Shown one piece after another: positions 36,128-44,262 of a DNA stretch of 64,000 nucleotides. The DNA is from Bacteroides sp. GM023 (lineage in GTDB: Bacteria > Bacteroidota > Bacteroidia > Bacteroidales > Bacteroidaceae), in NCBI RefSeq assembly GCF_014750685.1, contig NZ_JAAXGE010000002.1, positions 806,001 through 870,000 of the forward strand, written 5' to 3'. Position 1 is the stretch's first letter; every line of letters starts with the position of its first letter. The position numbers and the translations under genes were made by a program. The notes below the pieces were generated by a model. That model made no database searches, was not told the DNA's origin, and was given only the letters and a program-made list of their open reading frames with translations.

Positions 36128-39100
36128 ATGAAAAAGAACAGGCGAAAAATCCTTTCGGGGAGTCGCAAGATTTTCTTTGCAATCTTGGCAATGTTTTTAT
36201 CTTTGAGTGCATCCGCACAGCAGATTACTGCATCCGGTCAAATCCTGGATGCCCAGAAAGAGCCGCTTATCGGCGTTAGTGTACAGGAGAAAGGTACATC
36301 TAACGGAGCAATCACCGATTTGGACGGTAACTTCACATTAAATGTTCAACAAAACGCCACTTTGATATTCTCTTATGTAGGCTATAAGTCGCAAGAGATA
36401 AAGGCTGCGCGGCAGATGAAAGTCACGCTTCAGGAAGATAATGAGGTGCTTGAAGAAGTGGTTGTTATCGGCTATGGCTCGGTGAAACGGAAAGACGTGA
36501 CGACTGCCATTTCTTCCGTATCTACCAAAGACCTGGATATGCGCCCCATCGTTTCGGCAGGTCAGGCCATTCAGGGAAAGGCAGCCGGCGTATCGGTGAT
36601 CAGCCCCAGCGGTAAACCGGGCGAGGATATGTCTATCCGTGTGCGTGGTACTACTTCTATGAATGGTAGTAATGACCCGCTATATGTAGTGGATGGAGTT
36701 CCGGTAGATAATATAAGATTCCTTTCTCCGAACGATATCGAGAGTATGCAGATTCTGAAAGATGCTTCATCCTCTGCTATCTATGGTTCGAGAGCGGCCA
36801 ATGGAGTTATCCTGATAACGACGAAAGCAGGGGCGGCAGGAAAGGCTAAAATTTCTCTTACAGCACAGTTCGGACTGAATAAGGTAGTGGATAAGGTGGA
36901 ATCCTTGAATTCTTCACAATATAAAGAGTTGCAGGACGAAATCGGATTGGTGTCTTTGCCCGATGGATTGCCCGACCGTACAGACTGGTTTGACGAAACG
37001 TATTCTACAGGAAAAACACAGAATTATCAGGTAGCCGTATCCAATGGCAACGACAAGATTAAATATTACCTGTCCGCCGGATATCTGGATGAAAAAGGAG
37101 TCTTGGATATTTCTTACTACAAACGCTATAACTTCCGTGTGAACCTTGAGAATCAGATTCGTGACTGGTTGACGGTAAGCGCTAATATTTCTTATTCGGA
37201 TTACACCAGTAACGGAGGCGGTGCAATGGGAACCGGTTCCAATCGTGGAGGAGTCGTGTTAGCGGTTATCAATACGCCGACTTTTGCTCCGATTTGGGAT
37301 CCTTTGAACCCGCAACAGTACTATACCAACTTTTATGGAGTAAGTAATATTACAAACCCATTGGAGAATATGGCACGTGCGAAAAACAATAAGGATAAAG
37401 AAAACCGTCTGCTGGCATCTGGTAATGTACTGGTTACTGTGTTTCCGGAGCTAAAGTTCAAATCTACTTTCACAATTGATCGCCGTAATGCTGTTAATAC
37501 TACTTTTCTCGATCCTATTTCTACCTCTTGGGGGCGTAATCAGTATGGAGAAGCTTCGGACAACCGGAATACGAATACAGTGCTTACATTCGACAACGTA
37601 TTGACTTTCAATAAAAATTTCAAGAAACACGGATTAGAGGTAATGGCGGGGTCCTCATGGACGGATTCAGATTATTCTAACAGTTGGATAAATGGTTCTC
37701 ATTTCCGTAATGACTTGATACAGACGTTGAATGCGGCAAATAAGATTGCATGGGATAATACCGGTACAGGAGGTTCGCAATGGGGAATCATGTCCTTCTT
37801 TGGTCGTGCATCCTACAATTTTGACAGTAAATACCTGCTGACAGCCAATATACGTGCAGATGGTTCTTCCAAGCTGCATCCCGACCATCGCTGGGGAGTA
37901 TTCCCGTCGATCTCAGTGGCATGGCGAATCTCTTCGGAGAAGTTTATGCAAAATCTGACATGGATTGATGACTTGAAGTTGCGTGGAGGCTGGGGACAAA
38001 CCGGTAACCAGTCGGGATTAGGAGACTATTCTTATCTTCAACGTTATGATATCCGTCGCGTCCAATGGTTCAAGAAAGGCGAAGAGGGAGATACGACAGA
38101 TTATGAAAATGCACTTCCTACTATCAATCAGATTAATCTACGTACTCCTGACTTAACATGGGAGACTACAACGCAGACTAATATCGGTCTGGATTTAACG
38201 GTGCTGAATGGCAGACTGACTCTTAACCTTGATTATTACTACAAGAAAACGACGGATATGTTGATGAATGCAGAGGTTCCTGCAGGTTCCGCCGGTTCTA
38301 CCAAAATAGCCCGTAATGAGGGGACAATGACTAACAAGGGTTTTGAATTCTCTATCAGTACAAAGAACTTCCGTGGCGGGGCATTTACCTGGGATACGGA
38401 TTTTAATATGTCCTTCAACCGTAACAAGTTGACGAAGCTGGAATTAAGAAAGATTTATTATGACGCAAAGACAAGCGATGTGATAAACGACTATGTGGTT
38501 CGTAATGAACCGGGGCGTGCTTTGGGTGGATTCTTTGGTTATATCAGTGACGGTGTCGATCCCGAAACCGGCGAACTGATGTACCGTGATTTGACCGGTG
38601 ACGGCAAGATTTCATCTTCCGACCGTACATACATTGGCGATCCGAACCCTGATTTTACTTATGGATTGACAAATGCCTTCTCTTATAAAGGATTTAATCT
38701 GAGTGTTTTCATCCAGGGCTCTTATGGAAACGATATTTATAATGCCTCACGTATTGAAACGGAAGGTATGTATGATGGAAAAAACCAGTCGACCCGTGTC
38801 TTGAACCGTTGGAGGATTCCGGGACAAATTACGGATGTGCCGAAAGCTAATTTCAAATTATTGAATTCCACTTATTTTGTGGAAGACGGCAGTTACCTCA
38901 GAGTGAAAGATATTACTTTATCCTACAATTTCAAGGGGAAACTATTGAGAAAATGGGGAATTACACGTTTGCAGCCCTATTTCACGGCTACCAATCTGTT
39001 GACGTGGACTAGTTATTCCGGTATGGATCCGGAAGTGAACCAATGGGGGAATAGTGGTACTGTACAAGGTATCGACTGGGGTACATATCCACATTCCAAA

Positions 39101-39133
39101 TCATACATGTTTGGTGTTAATGTTGAATTCTAA
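36128..39133 (+). CDS. SusC-like TonB-dependent transporter (PUL 3, beta-1,6-glucan type)
   Basis: A 1001-residue transporter from the ATG at 36128; a longer frame starts with GTG at 36023 but overlaps the promoter. After the signal region comes a carboxypeptidase-regulatory-like domain (about 35-105, ASGQILDAQKEPLIGVS), then EVVVIGYGS, the plug (LYVVDGVPVDN, MQILKDASSS, YGSRAANGV) and a barrel ending in FGVNVEF. It forms a pair with the SusD that starts at its stop codon. The following GH30 and GH3 genes indicate import of beta-1,6-gluco-oligosaccharides. Confidence 0.94.
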   Translation: MKKNRRKILSGSRKIFFAILAMFLSLSASAQQITASGQILDAQKEPLIGVSVQEKGTSNGAITDLDGNFTLNVQQNATLIFSYVGYKSQEIKAARQMKVTLQEDNEVLEEVVVIGYGSVKRKDVTTAISSVSTKDLDMRPIVSAGQAIQGKAAGVSVISPSGKPGEDMSIRVRGTTSMNGSNDPLYVVDGVPVDNIRFLSPNDIESMQILKDASSSAIYGSRAANGVILITTKAGAAGKAKISLTAQFGLNKVVDKVESLNSSQYKELQDEIGLVSLPDGLPDRTDWFDETYSTGKTQNYQVAVSNGNDKIKYYLSAGYLDEKGVLDISYYKRYNFRVNLENQIRDWLTVSANISYSDYTSNGGGAMGTGSNRGGVVLAVINTPTFAPIWDPLNPQQYYTNFYGVSNITNPLENMARAKNNKDKENRLLASGNVLVTVFPELKFKSTFTIDRRNAVNTTFLDPISTSWGRNQYGEASDNRNTNTVLTFDNVLTFNKNFKKHGLEVMAGSSWTDSDYSNSWINGSHFRNDLIQTLNAANKIAWDNTGTGGSQWGIMSFFGRASYNFDSKYLLTANIRADGSSKLHPDHRWGVFPSISVAWRISSEKFMQNLTWIDDLKLRGGWGQTGNQSGLGDYSYLQRYDIRRVQWFKKGEEGDTTDYENALPTINQINLRTPDLTWETTTQTNIGLDLTVLNGRLTLNLDYYYKKTTDMLMNAEVPAGSAGSTKIARNEGTMTNKGFEFSISTKNFRGGAFTWDTDFNMSFNRNKLTKLELRKIYYDAKTSDVINDYVVRNEPGRALGGFFGYISDGVDPETGELMYRDLTGDGKISSSDRTYIGDPNPDFTYGLTNAFSYKGFNLSVFIQGSYGNDIYNASRIETEGMYDGKNQSTRVLNRWRIPGQITDVPKANFKLLNSTYFVEDGSYLRVKDITLSYNFKGKLLRKWGITRLQPYFTATNLLTWTSYSGMDPEVNQWGNSGTVQGIDWGTYPHSKSYMFGVNVEF

Positions 39134-39147
39134 TGAAAGGAAAGACT

Positions 39148-40668
39148 ATGAAACTGAGATATATATTAGGAGGAATCACTTCCTGTTTGTTTTTGGGAAT
39201 TTCTTCCTGCTCACTGGATTATAACCCTGTGGATACTTATTCGGATGTGACCGAAGGAGTGACAGATACCGGTGAAAAGGTAGTTTTTAAAGATAAAGCA
39301 GCGGTTGAAGGACATTTGACTACGCTTTATAATCAGATGCGCGACCGTCAGGAACATTGGTATGTGGACTTGCTTCTGATTGCAGACTCACATGCGGACA
39401 ATGCCTATGCGGGTACTACGGGAGCCGAAGTTCTTCCGTTTGAGAATAACTCCATTGAAGGCTCCAATTCTGTGCTCGAGCGTGACTGGAACCGGTATAT
39501 GGAAGATGTTGCCCGTGCCAATATCTTGATTTGTAATATTGACGCAGTGACAGACAATTCATTGACTACTGCCGAACGGGCACGATACAAAGCGGAAGCG
39601 AAGATATTCCGTGCCATGGTAATGTTCGATATGGTACGTCTTTGGGGAGATTTCCCGGTGATTACCACCGTAGCGGAGGACATTACTTCTGACAATATAG
39701 AAGAGGTATATCCGCAATACTTCCCAGAACAGAATACGGAACTGGAAGCCTATCAGCAGATTGAAAAAGACTTGTTGGATGCCGTTCTGTACGCTCCGGA
39801 CAACACGACGGGAAATAAGACATTGTTTACTCAATCGGTAGCCCGCACATTACTGGCGAAGATTTATGCGGAGAAACCCTTACGCGACTATGCCAAAGTC
39901 ATTCAATATTGCGACGAGGTGAAAGCGGACGGTTTCGATTTGGTAGAAGACTTCAATGACCTGTTCGGAATGAATACCGCCGGAACGGACGCAAAGATGC
40001 GCAACACCAAAGAGTCCATCCTCGAAGCACAATTCACTCCCGGCGCCGGTAACTGGTGCTCATGGATGTTCGGTCGTGACCTGGTGAACTGGAACACGAA
40101 CTTCACATGGGCAAAATGGATAACCCCATCCCGCGACCTGATTAATGCTTTTAAAAAAGAAGGGGACGAAGTCCGCTTCAAAGAAACTGTCGTTTATTAT
40201 GATTGTACCTGGAGCAACTATTATCCATCGGATAACTATCCATTCATGTACAAATGTCGTTCGGCGAATAGCAGTATCATAAAATACCGCTATGCCGATG
40301 TACTGTTGCTGAAAGCGGAAGCCCTGATAATGCAGAATACCCCGGACTTGGAAGGCGCAGCCGATATTATCGACGAAGTGCGTGAACGTGCCGGACTGGG
40401 AGCGCTTTCTGCTTCTACCCGCACAAGCAAAGATGCCATGCTCAATGCTCTACTCAAAGAACGCCGTCTCGAACTGGCCTTTGAAGGACAACGCTGGTTC
40501 GACCTGGTTCGCCTGGACAAAGTGGAAGAAGTGATGAACGCTGTATATGCCAAAGATTCGGGACGCAAAACGCAGGTGTACGCTTTCGATAAGAACTCTT
40601 ACCGCTTGCCTATCCCGCAGTCGGTGATTGACGCGAATGATAAGATTCACCAGAATCCGGGTTATTAA
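39148..40668 (+). CDS. SusD-like glycan-binding lipoprotein (PUL 3)
   Basis: RagB/SusD family of about 506 residues. Two starts are possible: ATG at 39133, overlapping the SusC stop as TAATG, and ATG at 39148, preceded by the purine-rich GGAAAG. The second was preferred because it puts a good ribosome site and a compact lipoprotein signal (lipobox ISSC) together. The C-terminal signature ERRLELAFEGQRWFDLVRLDK and the ending HQNPGY are typical. It caps the SusC transporter and binds the glucan at the cell surface. Confidence 0.94.
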   Translation: MKLRYILGGITSCLFLGISSCSLDYNPVDTYSDVTEGVTDTGEKVVFKDKAAVEGHLTTLYNQMRDRQEHWYVDLLLIADSHADNAYAGTTGAEVLPFENNSIEGSNSVLERDWNRYMEDVARANILICNIDAVTDNSLTTAERARYKAEAKIFRAMVMFDMVRLWGDFPVITTVAEDITSDNIEEVYPQYFPEQNTELEAYQQIEKDLLDAVLYAPDNTTGNKTLFTQSVARTLLAKIYAEKPLRDYAKVIQYCDEVKADGFDLVEDFNDLFGMNTAGTDAKMRNTKESILEAQFTPGAGNWCSWMFGRDLVNWNTNFTWAKWITPSRDLINAFKKEGDEVRFKETVVYYDCTWSNYYPSDNYPFMYKCRSANSSIIKYRYADVLLLKAEALIMQNTPDLEGAADIIDEVRERAGLGALSASTRTSKDAMLNALLKERRLELAFEGQRWFDLVRLDKVEEVMNAVYAKDSGRKTQVYAFDKNSYRLPIPQSVIDANDKIHQNPGY

Positions 40669-40698
40669 TTCAATTTAAAACATAGAAAACTTACGATT

Positions 40699-42189
40699 AT
40701 GATAAACATGAGAAATATAGCATTGACCTTTTTAGGATGCTTCACCATATTGGCTGCATGCAGCAACAGTGACGACGCGGAAAAACCGGTTGCACCCGTT
40801 CCGACCGGAGATGTGACTATCTACGTGACAACCAATAGCCTGACACGCGACTTGTCCCGTGACGCCGTTAATTTCAGCTCGAAAGACAACCTGGCACCTA
40901 CCTCCATCACACTGAACCCAACGGAACAGTATCAGTCCATGGACGGCTTCGGAGCTGCCATCACAGGTGCCACCTGTTTCAATCTTTTGCAGATGAAGCC
41001 GGCAGACCGTCATGCGTTCCTTACGGAAACATTTTCTGACGACAGCGGATTCGGATTCAGCTATATCCGTATTGCCATCGGTTGCTCGGACTTCTCTTTG
41101 AGTGAATATACCTGCTGCGACACCAAAGGTCTTGAGAATTTTGCCTTGCAGAGCGAAGAGAAAAACTATATCCTGCCGATTCTGAAAGAAATCATGGCTA
41201 TCAATCCTTCTATTAAAATCATGGCTGCTCCCTGGACGTGCCCGCTATGGATGAAAGTAAAGAGCCTGACAGACCTCACTCCGCTGACTTCATGGACAAA
41301 CGGACAGTTGAATCCTGCTTACTATCAGGACTATGCTACTTACTTTGTGAAGTGGGTACAGGCATTTAAGGCCGAAGGAATCGACATTTACGCCGTTACT
41401 CCTCAAAACGAACCCTTGAACCGTGGCAATTCCGCTTCACTTTATATGAGTTGGGAAGAACAGAGAGACTTTGTCAAGTCTGAACTCGGCCCTCAATTCG
41501 AAGCTGCCGGACTGGCTACGAAGATTTATGCATACGACCATAACTACGATTACAGCAATATTGAAACGGAAAAGAACTATCCGGCTAAAATATACGAAGA
41601 CGGAGATGCTTCCCGCTACCTGGCGGGAGCTGCGTATCACAATTATGGCGGTGACCGTGAAGAACTTCTGAATATGCACAAGGCATATCCTGAAAAGGAA
41701 CTTCTCTTCACAGAGACTTCCATCGGTACCTGGAACAGCGGACGTGACTTGTCGAAACGTCTTCTCGAAGATATGAAGGAAGTTGCCCTGGGCACGGTGA
41801 ACAACTGGTGCAAAGGCGTGATGGTATGGAACCTGATGCTCGACAACGACCGTGCTCCCAACCGTGAAGGCGGCTGCCAGACCTGCTACGGCGCAGTAGA
41901 CATCAGCAATAGCGACTATAAGACGATTATCCGCAACTCACACTATTACATCATCGCCCATCTTTCAAGCGTAGTGAAACCGGGAGCTGTACGCATCGGT
42001 GCATCCGGCTACGCCGACAGTAATATCATGTACTCCGCTTTCGAGAATACGGATGGTACATACGCCTTTGTCCTGATGAACAACAATGAAAAGACAAAGA
42101 GAATAACTTTCAGCGATGGTAAACGTCATTTTGCTTATGATGTTCCGGGTAAATCTGTGACTTCCTACCGTTGGGCGAAGTCGGAATAA
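40699..42189 (+). CDS. GH30 endo-beta-1,6-glucanase-type lipoprotein
   Basis: The 496-residue protein has a lipobox (LAAC) followed by SNSDD, which points to surface exposure. The catalytic TIM barrel starts with the GFGAAITGAT motif. The acid/base Glu238 is in TPQNEPL and the nucleophile Glu339 in LLFTETSIGTW. A C-terminal beta-domain ends in VPGKSVTSYRW. This is the pattern of GH30 subfamily 3, whose Bacteroides members in SusCD loci are beta-1,6-glucanases acting on fungal or yeast cell-wall glucan (pustulan type). Gene order SusC-SusD-GH30-binding protein-GH3 matches the characterised B. thetaiotaomicron locus, recalled as BT3310-BT3314. A glucosylceramidase role is much less likely in this context. 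Confidence 0.88.
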   Translation: MINMRNIALTFLGCFTILAACSNSDDAEKPVAPVPTGDVTIYVTTNSLTRDLSRDAVNFSSKDNLAPTSITLNPTEQYQSMDGFGAAITGATCFNLLQMKPADRHAFLTETFSDDSGFGFSYIRIAIGCSDFSLSEYTCCDTKGLENFALQSEEKNYILPILKEIMAINPSIKIMAAPWTCPLWMKVKSLTDLTPLTSWTNGQLNPAYYQDYATYFVKWVQAFKAEGIDIYAVTPQNEPLNRGNSASLYMSWEEQRDFVKSELGPQFEAAGLATKIYAYDHNYDYSNIETEKNYPAKIYEDGDASRYLAGAAYHNYGGDREELLNMHKAYPEKELLFTETSIGTWNSGRDLSKRLLEDMKEVALGTVNNWCKGVMVWNLMLDNDRAPNREGGCQTCYGAVDISNSDYKTIIRNSHYYIIAHLSSVVKPGAVRIGASGYADSNIMYSAFENTDGTYAFVLMNNNEKTKRITFSDGKRHFAYDVPGKSVTSYRWAKSE

Positions 42190-42210
42190 GAACCTTAAAA
42201 GTATAAAGAC

Positions 42211-44226
42211 ATGAAAAAAAGTATCTATATAATACTGGCGTTGGCAGGAATCCTGACTATGAATTCCTGTAGTGATGACGAGTTTCTGTCGGGCAACCCG
42301 GATATGGAATTTATCACAGGAAAAATGAGTGCTCTTTATGGAGACAGTCTTCCGTTTACAATCAAGGCTTCGGATGTGGATATACCTCTTTCTACTTTGA
42401 AAGCGAAGCTCTTCTACGGAGAAGAACAGGTATCCGAAACGGTAATCCGTACCAAGACAAGCGGTGAAGATTACACCGGAAAGGTCTTTATTCCTTATTA
42501 TCCGAATGTGATTGATGGTAGAGCCACGCTGAAGTTTGTGCTTCAGAATATCCATTTCACTACTACGGAGATGGAACGTGAAGTTGTACTTTCCCGTCCG
42601 GACTTCCCTTACGTCACTTTGGTGGACGAAATGGGAGAGGAGTATCTGATGAAAAAACAATCCCTGTATAATTACAGTGTGACAGGCAGTTTCCCCCAAG
42701 ACCTGAAAGCGTATATTAAGACGCCGAAAGTTGGAGAAAACGGCAATGAACTGACCTTTGGCTGGGACAATGACAACCTGCTTTCGGAAGGAAAGAACGT
42801 GAATCCCATCACTTTCTCCGGTACGGCTGCCGAACCTTATGAAGTGACATTCAATGCGCTCACCTACGAAGTAACCCCATTGGTAAATGTCTTGTTCGAC
42901 GGCGAGAAGATGACGGCACAGGATGCAAATACGTATCTTATACAGAAATCCTTCACACAAGGACAATCAATCGTCGTGTCGGGCATTGATATGAGTGGCT
43001 GGTGGATGAATCCCGATTACTTCACGAAAGAATCCAACGGCACGCTGACTTTCTTGCCGATGGACGGTAAGTATCGTGTGGTTGCCAACATGAAACAGAA
43101 ATACTTCGGCGTAACCCGCATGGATGGAGACAATGACGCTAGTCTATCCGACAGCGGTCATGGAGCTATTTGGTTGATGGGATGGGGAGTAGGTTCTCCT
43201 TCGCTGAACTTCCAGTTTGGTTGGAATGATGGAAACAATTACTGTGTGCCGGAGATTTCTTCCAAGAAGTACCAGTTTACAGGCGTAGCCGGACCTGAAC
43301 ATAACTCTGTGTATGGTCAACGTTTCCGTTTCGACTATATAAGTGGCAAGTTCTTCTTCCAAAACGGTTATGGTAACGAGTTCAGCCAATTAACGCTGGC
43401 AAACGACGGAACTGCATCGCTTATTCAACTGACAGACAGCAAGAATATAGAACTTGCCAGCGGCGCGAGCCTGGAAGAAGGGGCTACGTATGTACTCACA
43501 GTTGATTTGACAGCTGGAAATGATAAAGGTGTGCTCTCCTTTAAGAAGATTGCAGATGGAGAGGTTAAACCGGAACCGGCGGTCGTGCAGACTCTTTATT
43601 TCGATTTTGGTTCTAATGGAACGAATACCGCCCGCGGTGAACAGACCGAGAATCCCGATGGAAACGGAAACTACTGGAATAATATAGTAAATAACAGTGG
43701 AAACTATGCAAGCGCAGGTACCGTTTATTCTTCGTTGATTAATTCGGGAAACACCGAAACAACTTATGCACTGACATTGGACTCACGTTTTACAACGAAT
43801 GGAGCAAGTGGTGGTGGCGGTTTAATAGACCCAACAGAAGATAATTTGGGGGATTTGGCGATAACATCTGCTACGGGAGATTATTTCTTTATTGAACAGA
43901 GCGAAGATAATAGCAGTTTTACATTCTCCGGTTTGGATAAGAATAAAGGGTATAAGTTCTATGCGTTTGGCAGCCGGAAGGCGACAGACGTGCGTACCGC
44001 CCTTTATAAAGTATCGGGATATAATAACGATGAAGGTGAACTCCAAATCGCCGGTACAAACTGCGGTGGCGAAGGTATCAACCAAAACGTTGCGAAGATT
44101 TACGTATCGGAACTGATTTTCCCCGATGATGACGGTAAGATTAAGTTTACCATTGCGAGACAGGAAGGTTCTTATATCGCCCTCAATGTTCTGAAGATAG
44201 AGGAATACACCAATGTTGAAAGATAA
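42211..44226 (+). CDS. Surface glycan-binding lipoprotein (SGBP)
   Basis: The 671-residue protein has a lipobox (TMNSC) followed by SDDE. There is no recognisable catalytic domain. The first 450 residues look like Ig-like and beta-sandwich modules separated by prolines. Residues about 460-664 form a distinct module, from TLYFDFGSNG to LNVLKIEEY, that is repeated as residues about 46-248 of the next protein. The position directly after GH30 is that of the SGBP in the known beta-1,6-glucan PUL. It probably holds the polysaccharide at the cell surface near the GH30 enzyme. Confidence 0.8.
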   Translation: MKKSIYIILALAGILTMNSCSDDEFLSGNPDMEFITGKMSALYGDSLPFTIKASDVDIPLSTLKAKLFYGEEQVSETVIRTKTSGEDYTGKVFIPYYPNVIDGRATLKFVLQNIHFTTTEMEREVVLSRPDFPYVTLVDEMGEEYLMKKQSLYNYSVTGSFPQDLKAYIKTPKVGENGNELTFGWDNDNLLSEGKNVNPITFSGTAAEPYEVTFNALTYEVTPLVNVLFDGEKMTAQDANTYLIQKSFTQGQSIVVSGIDMSGWWMNPDYFTKESNGTLTFLPMDGKYRVVANMKQKYFGVTRMDGDNDASLSDSGHGAIWLMGWGVGSPSLNFQFGWNDGNNYCVPEISSKKYQFTGVAGPEHNSVYGQRFRFDYISGKFFFQNGYGNEFSQLTLANDGTASLIQLTDSKNIELASGASLEEGATYVLTVDLTAGNDKGVLSFKKIADGEVKPEPAVVQTLYFDFGSNGTNTARGEQTENPDGNGNYWNNIVNNSGNYASAGTVYSSLINSGNTETTYALTLDSRFTTNGASGGGGLIDPTEDNLGDLAITSATGDYFFIEQSEDNSSFTFSGLDKNKGYKFYAFGSRKATDVRTALYKVSGYNNDEGELQIAGTNCGGEGINQNVAKIYVSELIFPDDDGKIKFTIARQEGSYIALNVLKIEEYTNVER

Positions 44227-44262
44227 ATCAGTAAGAATCATAACTCATAAGATTAATAAGAT